This document shows, one piece after another, positions 1 through 4,909 of a DNA stretch of 6,355 bases. The stretch is from an uncultured Oscillospiraceae bacterium. Lineage in GTDB: Bacteria; Bacillota; Clostridia; Oscillospirales; Oscillospiraceae. A program made the translations under genes and the position numbers. A model generated the notes under the pieces. That model saw nothing but the letters and a program-made list of their open reading frames with translations, had not been told where the DNA came from and made no database searches. Where the stretch lies: positions 1 through 6,355 of the forward strand of contig CAKUCT010000118.1 in the NCBI GenBank assembly GCA_934643765.1. The letters run 5' to 3'. Numbering within the stretch: position 1 is the stretch's first letter; the number at the start of each line of letters is the position of its first letter.

Positions 1-753
1 ATAGACAGGGTGATCAATCGTCGTCGGGTGCGAGGTTTCAATTTCCAGATAGGGGTCACAGCTGACGTCAATGATCATGGTGCCCGGCCGCAACTTTTTG
101 AGATCGTCCCGGTAAATGAGCCGGTCGGTGCGCGACGTGTCCCAGTATACGCAGTTGACAATCACATCGTACTGGAACATGAGCTTGCGGAACGTCTTTT
201 CCATCTTCCGCCCGAACACATCTACTTCCGCTCCAAGGCCCGTCAGCATCCGGAGCGCTCCTTTGGCCGTCTGGCCGTTTCCGATGATGCAGACTCTGCA
301 GTCATAGGGCATCTTGCCGCAGTAGCGGAAGGCATGCAGAATTGCCGCCTCACCCGCAATCTCGCGGTTGCGGTAAAAAAGATACCGTCCGTTTTCCTTC
401 AGATGCTCCAGCGCAATGACCGTGTGCCCATCCCGGATGGCTCTGCCCGCAAATTCTGTCTTCTGCACCGTGTGGGCCCAGCCGCACAGAATCTTCCCCG
501 GCGCCAGCTCTGAAAGATAGTCTGCATCGCCCAGCTTGACGTCCACAATCACGTCGGCCTGCAGTGCCTCCTCACGCGAACCGATCCGCACCCCCGCGCT
601 TTGATATTCCGCGTCGGAAAATCCGAGCGAATGGCCGTATCCCGTCTCCAGAATCACCTGCTGCGCGCAGCGCAGATGCGCCGCGTCCTGCGGAAACAGC
701 GCCCGGCGGTTCTCGTTATTTTTGTGGCTGATGACATATCCGACCGTGTACAA
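1..753 (-). CDS. N5-(carboxyethyl)ornithine synthase-like enzyme (partial, C-terminus beyond window)
   Basis: This gene encodes the first 251 residues of a protein of the alanine dehydrogenase / transhydrogenase superfamily. It most resembles N5-(carboxyethyl)ornithine synthase, an NADPH-dependent cytosolic enzyme that reductively condenses pyruvate with the side-chain amine of ornithine (or lysine). Seen in the sequence: an N-terminal GYVISHKNNENRRALFP stretch, typical of the family's substrate domain; IAGEAAILHAF (132-142) before the Rossmann part; the nucleotide loop IIGNGQTAKGAL (156-167); and YDVIVNCVYWDTSRTD followed by IYRDDLKKLRPGTMIIDVSCD (about 195-233), which I recognise from the lactococcal enzyme. 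The start is TTG (753-751), with AGGAGG at 767-762 and an 8-nt spacer; no ATG fits. The family is about 310 aa, so roughly 60 residues lie outside the window. It is divergent from the marR operon. Alternatives are saccharopine dehydrogenase-like or alanine dehydrogenase-like enzymes; the exact amino acid substrate cannot be read from sequence. Confidence 0.88.
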   Translation of the reverse strand, partial: MYTVGYVISHKNNENRRALFPQDAAHLRCAQQVILETGYGHSLGFSDAEYQSAGVRIGSREEALQADVIVDVKLGDADYLSELAPGKILCGWAHTVQKTEFAGRAIRDGHTVIALEHLKENGRYLFYRNREIAGEAAILHAFRYCGKMPYDCRVCIIGNGQTAKGALRMLTGLGAEVDVFGRKMEKTFRKLMFQYDVIVNCVYWDTSRTDRLIYRDDLKKLRPGTMIIDVSCDPYLEIETSHPTTIDHPVY

Positions 754-793
754 ATGCCGCGCCTCCTTTCTGGCTGAAATTGTAATTTTAATT

Positions 794-822
794 ATTATAA
801 ATCAATATTTGATAAATGTCAA
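794..822 (-). promoter_or_regulatory. Full-consensus sigma-A promoter of the carboxyethylornithine synthase gene
   Basis: Read on the minus strand, TTGACA (822-817) is followed after exactly 17 nt by TATAAT (799-794), a 12/12 match to the vegetative consensus. Transcription should start near 787, leaving a leader of about 34 nt to the TTG start codon. A promoter this strong normally needs a repressor, and the spacer contains a 13-bp palindrome (801-813). Confidence 0.85.
801..813. promoter_or_regulatory. Palindromic operator candidate inside the minus-strand promoter spacer
   Basis: ATCAATATTTGAT is an odd-centred palindrome with ATCAA/TTGAT arms. It lies entirely between the -35 and -10 boxes of the minus-strand promoter, where a bound dimer would block RNA polymerase. 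Outer matches (797-798 with 816-817) lengthen it imperfectly. An overlapping TTGA-N6-TCAA symmetry (809-822) is also present. The adjacent MarR-type gene is the obvious candidate ligand; this link is inferred. Confidence 0.5.
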
Positions 823-842
823 TTATTTATCGTTTTGAGCTA

Positions 843-871
843 TTGACAAGCCGAAACCCATGTTGTATGAT
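843..871 (+). promoter_or_regulatory. Sigma-A promoter of the marR-GNAT-flavin reductase operon
   Basis: TTGACA (843-848) is followed by a 17-nt spacer and TATGAT (866-871), an 11/12 consensus match. The start site is expected near 878. The -35 box forms a perfect 7-bp inverted repeat with the divergent -35 (817-823 against 842-848), so the two promoters are back to back with 20 bp between their -35 hexamers. Confidence 0.82.
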
Positions 872-873
872 GC

Positions 874-883
874 GCTTGCAAGC
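874..883. promoter_or_regulatory. Palindrome GCTTGCAAGC at the predicted start site of the marR operon
   Basis: This perfect 10-bp palindrome with a TTGCAA core covers the predicted +1 of the marR promoter, a common position for an autoregulatory MarR operator. It differs in sequence from the palindrome in the divergent promoter, so a shared ligand is uncertain. A further inverted repeat, TGACA-N7-TGTCA (884-900), follows just before the ribosome binding site. Confidence 0.4.
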
Positions 884-917
884 TGACACAAACCCTGTCA
901 CAAGGAGGCGCTGCTCC

Positions 918-1361
918 ATGCCGCCGGTTCATGATCCCGATCTTGATTCCCCGCTGTTTCTGCTGCTGCCGCTGATCTCGCAGCTGTTTACGCAGGACAC
1001 CCACCGGCCGCAGCCGCATCTGACGAAGGCGCAGACTTTAATTCTTCTGGCGCTGGCCTCGCGCGGCAGCCTTCATATGTCGCAGATTGCCTCGTTTCTC
1101 GGCTCATCCAAGGAACAGGCCACACGCGCCGTCGCCCCGCTGGCAGACGCCGGACTTGTTGAGCGCTTTGCGCAGCCGGAAAACCGCACAAAGGTATTTC
1201 TGCGTCTGACGCCGGACGGCATGCAGCAGGTAGAGAGCCTGCATGCGCAGTTTTCCGCCCAGCTTCGCGCGCGCGCCCAGGATGCGCTGAATGAGCAGGA
1301 GCTGCAGCAGCTGCGCGCATCCGCTGAAACGCTCATCCGGCTTTTAAGCAAGCTCAACTGA
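918..1361 (+). CDS. MarR-family transcriptional regulator
   Basis: This 147-aa protein has the size and layout of a MarR dimeric winged-helix repressor. A hydrophobic N-terminal dimerisation helix (about 11-24) precedes LTKAQTLILLALASRGSLHM (35-54). The helix-turn-helix, about residues 54-80, includes MSQIASFLGSSKEQATRAV and LADAGLVER. The wing (about 83-98) has the usual basic beta hairpin ending in LRLTPDG, and a long C-terminal helical region (about 100-147) completes the dimer interface. It has no cysteine, so it is not a one-cysteine OhrR-type peroxide sensor. The start is set by AGGAGG (903-908) with a 9-nt spacer; an in-frame ATG at 816 would put the promoter inside the gene. It is the first gene of an operon with the GNAT and flavin reductase genes and is divergent from the carboxyethylornithine synthase gene. 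Its ligand is unknown. Confidence 0.9.
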   Translation: MPPVHDPDLDSPLFLLLPLISQLFTQDTHRPQPHLTKAQTLILLALASRGSLHMSQIASFLGSSKEQATRAVAPLADAGLVERFAQPENRTKVFLRLTPDGMQQVESLHAQFSAQLRARAQDALNEQELQQLRASAETLIRLLSKLN

Positions 1362-1404
1362 TGATATTCCGCCGCAGCGTGGCTTTTGAAAGGAAGCATG
1401 TTCC

Positions 1405-1893
1405 ATGTCTGTTCTGGTAAGAAAGTACACATCTGAAGATGTTCCGGCGATGATCGCCATCTGGAACGAGGTCGTTGACGACGGCATTGCCTACCCGCAG
1501 GAAGACGATCTGACCGAGACCACCGGCCCGGCATTTTTCGCCGCGCAGTCGTTCTGCGGCGTCGCGGTCGACGAGGCCGGCACCGTTCTCGGCCTCTACA
1601 TTCTCCACCCCAACAACGTCGGCCGCTGCGGCCACATTGCAAACGCGAGCTACGCCGTCAAGGGCAGCGCGCGCGGGCTCCACATCGGCGAGCAGCTGGT
1701 GCTCCATTGCCTGAAAACCGCCAAAGAGCTTGGCTTCCGCGTCATGCAGTTCAACGCTGTCGTCGCCACCAACATTCACGCCCGGCATCTGTATGAGCGC
1801 CTTGGCTTCCAGCAGCTCGGCACCATTCCCGAAGGCTTCCGTCTGAAAGACGGCACATATGCCGATATCTGCCCATATTATAAAACACTTTAA
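1405..1893 (+). CDS. GNAT-family N-acyltransferase
   Basis: This is a 162-aa single-domain GNAT protein, expected to transfer an acyl group, normally acetyl from acetyl-CoA, to an amine in the cytosol. The N-terminal VRKYTSEDVPAMIAIWNEVV (5-24) is the typical beta1-alpha1 start. Motif A is SYAVKGSARGLHIGEQLVLH (about 82-101), with the pyrophosphate loop at R90-G95; His93 stands where most members have glycine. Motif B appears as NIHARHLYERLGFQQLG (123-139), with the family's conserved Asn, Ala, Tyr and GF. The C-terminus GFRLKDGTYADICPYYKTL is typical of a GNAT subgroup whose substrate I do not know. AAAGGAAG at 1389-1396 sits 8 nt before the ATG. The gene starts 43 nt after marR and ends 18 nt before the flavin reductase gene, so all three are probably co-transcribed. 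An amino acid or amino-acid-derived substrate is possible from context, but only inferred. Confidence 0.87.
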   Translation: MSVLVRKYTSEDVPAMIAIWNEVVDDGIAYPQEDDLTETTGPAFFAAQSFCGVAVDEAGTVLGLYILHPNNVGRCGHIANASYAVKGSARGLHIGEQLVLHCLKTAKELGFRVMQFNAVVATNIHARHLYERLGFQQLGTIPEGFRLKDGTYADICPYYKTL

Positions 1894-1911
1894 AAGAAGT
1901 GAGGTAATTGG

Positions 1912-2445
1912 ATGAAAGAACCGATCAAGCTTTCGCAATACGCCCAGACCATCGTCGAAGCCCTTCCCAGAGGCATTCTGGTCAACACCAACGGCGATAA
2001 GTTCAACGCCATGGTCATCGGCTGGGGCGCACTCGGCACCGTCTGGAGCCGTCCGGCCTTTACCATCTACGTCCGCGAACACCGCTACACCAAAGCCCAG
2101 CTGGACAAAACCGGTGAGTTTACCGTCAGCATTCCGCTCGGAAACCCGGTTTCGGAGATTGCAAAAATCTGCGGCTCGCAGTCCGGCTATCAGATCGACA
2201 AGGCCGCGGCCGCGCACCTGACGTTAGAAGCCCCCGAGGCCATCCACACCCCCGGCATCCGCGAGTATCCGCTGACGCTGGAGTGCAAGATTCTCTACGC
2301 GCAGCCGCAGGACCTCTCCGGGATTCCGGAGGATATCCGCGCGCGCATGTATCCGCAGGATATCGATGGCTCCAACCCCATGGCGAACCGCGACGCCCAC
2401 ACGGCGTATATCGGCCAGATTGTGGCCGCTTATATTATAAAATAA
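1912..2445 (+). CDS. Flavin reductase-like (FMN-binding split-barrel) protein
   Basis: This 177-aa protein belongs to the flavin reductase-like / DIM6-NTAB family, whose members bind FMN in a split beta-barrel and typically reduce flavin with NAD(P)H or carry out small redox reactions. Diagnostic stretches are the opening LPRGILVNTNGDKFNAMVIG (18-37), then WGALGTVWSRPAFTIYVREH (38-57) and RYTKAQLDKTGEFTVSIP (58-75), followed by the conserved Cys-Gly around C87. The C-terminal HTAYIGQIVAAYI (163-175) is the closing strand seen in the family. No partner monooxygenase is visible. The start is supported by a GTGAGG-type ribosome binding site (1899-1904) 7 nt upstream. It is the last gene of the marR operon; the stop is 13 nt before a structured non-coding region. 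The physiological electron acceptor cannot be deduced. Confidence 0.85.
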   Translation: MKEPIKLSQYAQTIVEALPRGILVNTNGDKFNAMVIGWGALGTVWSRPAFTIYVREHRYTKAQLDKTGEFTVSIPLGNPVSEIAKICGSQSGYQIDKAAAAHLTLEAPEAIHTPGIREYPLTLECKILYAQPQDLSGIPEDIRARMYPQDIDGSNPMANRDAHTAYIGQIVAAYIIK

Positions 2446-2490
2446 TTTTACGCATAATAAACGGGCGCGCTGCAAAATAATCTCATAGAG

Positions 2491-2510
2491 TTTCGCCCCG
2501 CAGGGCGAAA
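2491..2510. repeat. Hairpin with 8-bp arms TTTCGCCC/GGGCGAAA
   Basis: Two perfect 8-bp arms flank the loop CGCA. No T-tract follows on either strand, so it is not by itself a good intrinsic terminator. It is the first internal hairpin of the 2459-2702 element, 45 nt past the flavin reductase stop. Confidence 0.6.
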
Positions 2511-2530
2511 TAAAACGGAAATCTATTTTA

Positions 2531-2552
2531 TCCGGCGGCTCCGCCGACCGGA
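2531..2552. repeat. GC-rich compound hairpin
   Basis: CGGCG (2533-2537) pairs with CGCCG (2542-2546) around a GCTC loop. Alternatively, an outer TCCGG (2531-2535) pairs with CCGGA (2548-2552). The two pairings compete. A-rich sequence follows on the plus strand. It is the second internal hairpin of the 2459-2702 element. Confidence 0.45.
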
Positions 2553-2563
2553 AAAATACATAT

Positions 2564-2624
2564 CGCCTCGCAAGTGTGGAATTTGTTCGCCTATGGCACA
2601 CAAATTATGCGCGCAGTCGAGGCG
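2564..2624. repeat. Long interrupted stem-loop
   Basis: The outer arms CGCCTCG (2564-2570) and CGAGGCG (2618-2624) enclose a second perfect stem, AATTTGT (2580-2586) with ACAAATT (2600-2606). That in turn encloses GCC (2589-2591) with GGC (2595-2597) and a TAT loop, separated by a 2x2 internal loop. The nested, symmetric layout looks like a folded RNA or cruciform rather than chance. Confidence 0.5.
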
Positions 2625-2633
2625 CAATCCCTT

Positions 2634-2663
2634 CTGTCAAAAAAGCAATCGCTTTTTTGACAG
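2634..2663. repeat. Perfect 13-bp stem-loop with A6/T6 tracts
   Basis: CTGTCAAAAAAGC and GCTTTTTTGACAG are perfect inverted arms around the tetraloop AATC. Because the structure is symmetric, either strand carries the T6 run in its 3' arm. It lies 4 bp from the next hairpin (2668-2702) and may help bidirectional termination, though the T-run is within the stem and not after it. Confidence 0.65.
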
Positions 2664-2667
2664 TCTC

Positions 2668-2706
2668 AAACGGGCGCGCTGCATTTTGCAGCGCGCCCGT
2701 TTCTTT
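2668..2706. terminator. Strong bidirectional stem-loop terminator between convergent operons
   Basis: The 16-bp perfect arms AAACGGGCGCGCTGCA (2668-2683) and TGCAGCGCGCCCGTTT (2687-2702) enclose a 3-nt loop. On the plus strand the stem runs into TTTCTTTA, which suits termination of the marR operon. On the minus strand it begins 2 nt after the stop codon of the 171-aa protein gene and is followed by GTTTGAG, a weaker tail. It is the right end of the 2459-2702 element. Confidence 0.75.
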
Positions 2707-3220
2707 ACAATGTCATGCTTTGCACCGGCAGCTCGTTTCCGTCCGCGTCGTAGAAGATGACCGCGCCGCCATTCACCGGCATCACCAGAACAATGGGGTC
2801 ATACTCGCCGAAGCTCCGCTCCCCGCCGTTTCCGATCGTGCAGCGCACGGCGTGCATCGCGTTGCCGGACACATACGCCCGCTCCCGGCAGCCCTCCACG
2901 CGCAGCTCCACAATGGCATCGTCCGCCGCGCTCACGCTCCCGCCAAAGCGGAAAAACCAACCGGCAGAAAGCCCGCTGTGCTTTACATAGACGCAAAGCT
3001 CGGTATCTTCGTGCGTATTTTTGTCCCACGACATAAATACTGCCATTTTTTCGCCGAGCTCAGACGTTCCTCCGCGCTGCTCCTGGGCTAAAATCTGCGC
3101 CGCAGCGTCTCTTCGCATCTGGTTTTCCGTCATGCCCACGTCGCCGCGCAGCCACATCCCAAGTACCAGCGCCGCCGCAAGGCCGAGCGCCGCTAAAACG
3201 GCATACGAAAGCTTTTTCAT
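2705..3220 (-). CDS. Membrane-anchored protein of unknown function (171 aa)
   Basis: I do not recognise this family. An N-terminal Lys-Lys followed by a hydrophobic stretch (about 5-24, LSYAVLAALGLAAALVLGMW) indicates a signal anchor or uncleaved signal peptide; there is no lipobox cysteine. The rest would be outside the membrane: an acidic/basic linker (about 30-60), then a beta-rich region with three cysteines (C76, C111, C127) and a C-terminal segment IVLVMPVNGGAVIFYDADGN (143-162). The ATG at 3220-3218 is chosen because AAAGGGG lies 6 nt upstream and the signal sequence begins there; an earlier in-frame ATG at 3262 would overlap the preceding gene. It starts 23 nt after the lipoprotein gene ends, so the two are likely one operon with related extracytoplasmic roles. 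It ends 2 nt from the terminator hairpin. Confidence 0.75.
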   Translation of the reverse strand: MKKLSYAVLAALGLAAALVLGMWLRGDVGMTENQMRRDAAAQILAQEQRGGTSELGEKMAVFMSWDKNTHEDTELCVYVKHSGLSAGWFFRFGGSVSAADDAIVELRVEGCRERAYVSGNAMHAVRCTIGNGGERSFGEYDPIVLVMPVNGGAVIFYDADGNELPVQSMTL

Positions 3221-3243
3221 AACAGGCCCCTTTCCGCGCGTTG

Positions 3244-4734
3244 TTACCAGATATCTGCCCACTTGACCGTATTGTCAAGCCTTGCAAATGTAATGCTCAG
3301 ATAGTGGCCGCCGGACGTTTTAATCTCCAGCACATAGTAGCTGTCGGCGACAAACGAGAGCGTCGCCGTGCCGCCCGCTTCATCCGCCCAGCCGTAAATC
3401 TCTTGCAATGCCCACTTTTTGAGCGTCGTATCCACCGCCGGCATCTTCTCGAACACGGACTGCATGGTATCTCCCAGCCGGATGCCGCGCGCCGTCGGAA
3501 GTTCCGAGGTGGTATTCGTAAAGGCTTCCGCCAGACGCAGGCCAATGTTCTCCAGGCGCATGACAAGCTGATCGTCGTAGTGGAACGAATAAATCACGCC
3601 CTGGCTTACAAGACCCATGCCAGCCATCGTGTCAGACCACACCTGGTCGGGCGTTCCGATCAAAGCCAGGACGGTATTGTAGTCCATCCCGGTCTCCACA
3701 CCGTTTTCCAGCACAATCTCATCGTCCTGAATCGGTTCATGATAGCTTGCCGCGTGGAACGTGCGGTCCCGGTTCTCCGACGCCAGAGAAACCTGCTCCC
3801 CGTCCGTCTTCGTCCAGAGCAGCGCGCCATAGCCGTCGACCAGACTGTGCAGCTCCGCCGCGTTCGGTATGTAGGTAAAAGACGCCGCCTCGTTCGTGTC
3901 GGGGTCAACCGCCGTAAGCGTTACTTCCCCCGCCGCACTTTGCGTCAATGTCCACTCGGTTGTAAAATCGAAGCCGCTTGCCATGCCGTCCGGCCAAGGC
4001 GCAAAGCCAAATTTCTCCGCGTCCCGGCCATCGAGCGCCGCGGCAAACACCAGCTTCGCATTCGTCAGCGCCTGCGCATTCGTCACTTCCGCGCACGGCG
4101 TCATATTCAGCCGCAGCGCAGGCTTCTGCTGCATCACTGCCGCGGAAAACCCCATAAGCGGCGCATATTCATCGAAGTATGTTTCGTCGCCCTCCAGAAC
4201 ATGCCAGCTCACAAACTGGACAAACTCTGCCAGCATGTCCGACAGATACCGGTAGCTGTCGCCGTCCCACGAGAAGGGCTCGTTTTGCAGCGTATCCTTG
4301 AACAAGCAGTACAGAAGCGTTGCGCGCGAGGTATCATCACTGTAGCGCTCCAGCGCCGTAACATCGGACAAAAGCTCCGGCAGTACCAGCTCAATCACTT
4401 CCTCCGGCCGCTGCCGGAGCTTTTTATACTGCGAGCGGTGCTGCTCTGTATAATCCTGATACAAAGCGTCCTGCTGCTCCAGCGGCTGCACGAACTCCTC
4501 CAGCAGCTCCTGCGTCGTCTGCTCCGGCTCCGGCGCCGCGTCCATCATCGCGCTTTTCATCATCGGCACGCCGGTGGACGCTTCCGGCACATCCGTGTCC
4601 GCGCTTTCGGCGGTAAACGACGACTGCAGCGGCGTGGCCGGAAGCGCCGGGCGTCTGTTTGGCCGCGAGCATCCGCCCAGGGTAAGCAGCAGGAAAACCG
4701 CCAGCAGCGCCGCAACTTTCTTTTTTGCTCTCAT
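3244..4734 (-). CDS. Uncharacterised lipoprotein (496 aa)
   Basis: The N-terminus MRAKKKVAALLAVFLLLTLGGC is a classic type II signal peptide. The lipobox is LGGC, and Cys22 would be lipidated, anchoring the protein on the outer face of the membrane. A Pro/Ser/Ala/Glu-rich linker (23-75) follows, then a mostly helical region (about 75-205), a beta-rich middle (about 255-345) and a C-terminal region (about 345-496). The last contains two similar turns, GMDYNTVLALIGTPDQ (349-364) and GIRLGDTMQSVFEKMPA (417-433), that recall the glycine-started helix of SmpA/OmlA or BLIP-like folds; this is only a resemblance. I recognise no catalytic motif. The start at 4734 has GGAGG 8 nt upstream; the in-frame start at 4833 would put 33 atypical residues before the signal peptide. 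It is followed after 23 nt by the 171-aa membrane protein gene. The function is unknown. Confidence 0.85.
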   Translation of the reverse strand: MRAKKKVAALLAVFLLLTLGGCSRPNRRPALPATPLQSSFTAESADTDVPEASTGVPMMKSAMMDAAPEPEQTTQELLEEFVQPLEQQDALYQDYTEQHRSQYKKLRQRPEEVIELVLPELLSDVTALERYSDDTSRATLLYCLFKDTLQNEPFSWDGDSYRYLSDMLAEFVQFVSWHVLEGDETYFDEYAPLMGFSAAVMQQKPALRLNMTPCAEVTNAQALTNAKLVFAAALDGRDAEKFGFAPWPDGMASGFDFTTEWTLTQSAAGEVTLTAVDPDTNEAASFTYIPNAAELHSLVDGYGALLWTKTDGEQVSLASENRDRTFHAASYHEPIQDDEIVLENGVETGMDYNTVLALIGTPDQVWSDTMAGMGLVSQGVIYSFHYDDQLVMRLENIGLRLAEAFTNTTSELPTARGIRLGDTMQSVFEKMPAVDTTLKKWALQEIYGWADEAGGTATLSFVADSYYVLEIKTSGGHYLSITFARLDNTVKWADIW

Positions 4735-4836
4735 AGGTCCTCCCTCCGGGAACGTTCTGTTTTTTTTGCCGCGCAAAGCTTTTGCGCCGCAAAAGTCCCG
4801 TACCCGCGGTACGGGAGCGCACCGTGTGCGCACCTT
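4735..4836 (-). other. Structured 5' leader of the lipoprotein gene
   Basis: Between the predicted start site and the ATG, three perfect stems occur in series. GCGCAC/GTGCGC is at 4817-4831 with a 3-nt loop. TCCCGTACC/GGTACGGGA is at 4796-4816, 9 bp with a 3-nt loop. The third is either CTTTTGCG/CGCAAAAG at 4779-4795 or the alternative GCGCAAA/TTTGCGC at 4771-4787, which are mutually exclusive. An A8 run on the minus strand and the ribosome binding site follow. No known riboswitch class is recognised. It may be a regulatory leader, a transcript stabiliser or a dispersed repeat. Confidence 0.45.
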
Positions 4837-4842
4837 GCTGCT

Positions 4843-4851
4843 ATTGTAGCA
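4843..4851 (-). promoter_or_regulatory. Possible extended -10 promoter of the lipoprotein operon
   Basis: On the minus strand, TGCTACAAT combines an extended -10 TGn with TACAAT (4848-4843). No good -35 is present at normal spacing. The same bases form a short stem CTGCTA/TAGCAG (4838-4852). The call is tentative, and the operon could also be reached by readthrough from the phosphodiesterase gene 175 bp upstream. Confidence 0.35.
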
Positions 4852-4909
4852 GATTTTTCTGCAGGCAGGCAGTTTTTCCCGGCGATTTAAGGATTTTTAA
4901 GAACTTCTC

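Larger units (their letters stand above)
2459..2702. repeat. 244-bp hairpin-rich element with 20-bp perfect terminal inverted repeats
   Basis: The left end AAACGGGCGCGCTGCAAAAT (2459-2478) is exactly repeated in inverted orientation at 2683-2702. The first 16 bp also recur in direct orientation at 2668-2683, so the right end folds on itself. Between the ends are four more stem structures (2491-2510, 2531-2552, 2564-2624, 2634-2663) and no credible gene. It fills almost all of the gap between two convergent operons. It could be a MITE-like or REP-like mobile repeat, a duplicated or interrupted terminator, or a structured RNA; the sequence alone does not decide. No clear target-site duplication is seen: TTTAC occurs on both sides (2447-2451, 2704-2708) but not flush with the ends. 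Confidence 0.6.

Noticed and set aside
10..513. A 167-codon plus-strand frame at the left edge
   Set aside because: It is antisense to the clear carboxyethylornithine synthase-like coding region.
816..917. Upstream in-frame ATG extending the MarR protein by 34 residues
   Set aside because: The extension would contain the promoter and its residues do not resemble a MarR N-terminus; the ATG at 918 has AGGAGG at ideal spacing.
1354..2217. A 287-codon minus-strand open frame across the GNAT and flavin reductase genes
   Set aside because: It lies antisense to two well-recognised protein families and its own product matches nothing.
2447..2708. TTTAC on both sides of the hairpin-rich element as a target-site duplication
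   Set aside because: The 5-bp copies are not flush with the inverted-repeat ends (8 nt away on the left, 2 nt on the right), so chance is likely.
2576..3091. A 171-codon plus-strand frame beginning inside the structured element
   Set aside because: It runs through two terminator-like hairpins and antisense to the membrane-anchored protein gene, with no ribosome binding site.
4838..4858. Plus-strand hairpin CTGCTA-TTG-TAGCAG followed by a T-run as a terminator
   Set aside because: No plus-strand gene lies upstream, the stem is only 6 bp, and the same bases make a plausible minus-strand extended -10 element.
3241..4890. A 549-codon open frame on the plus strand, opposite the lipoprotein gene
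   Set aside because: Its product is rich in Arg, His and Gln with no domain, signal or ribosome binding site. The minus-strand frame has a proper signal peptide with lipobox and a good Shine-Dalgarno, so the plus frame is an antisense shadow of G/C-biased codons.
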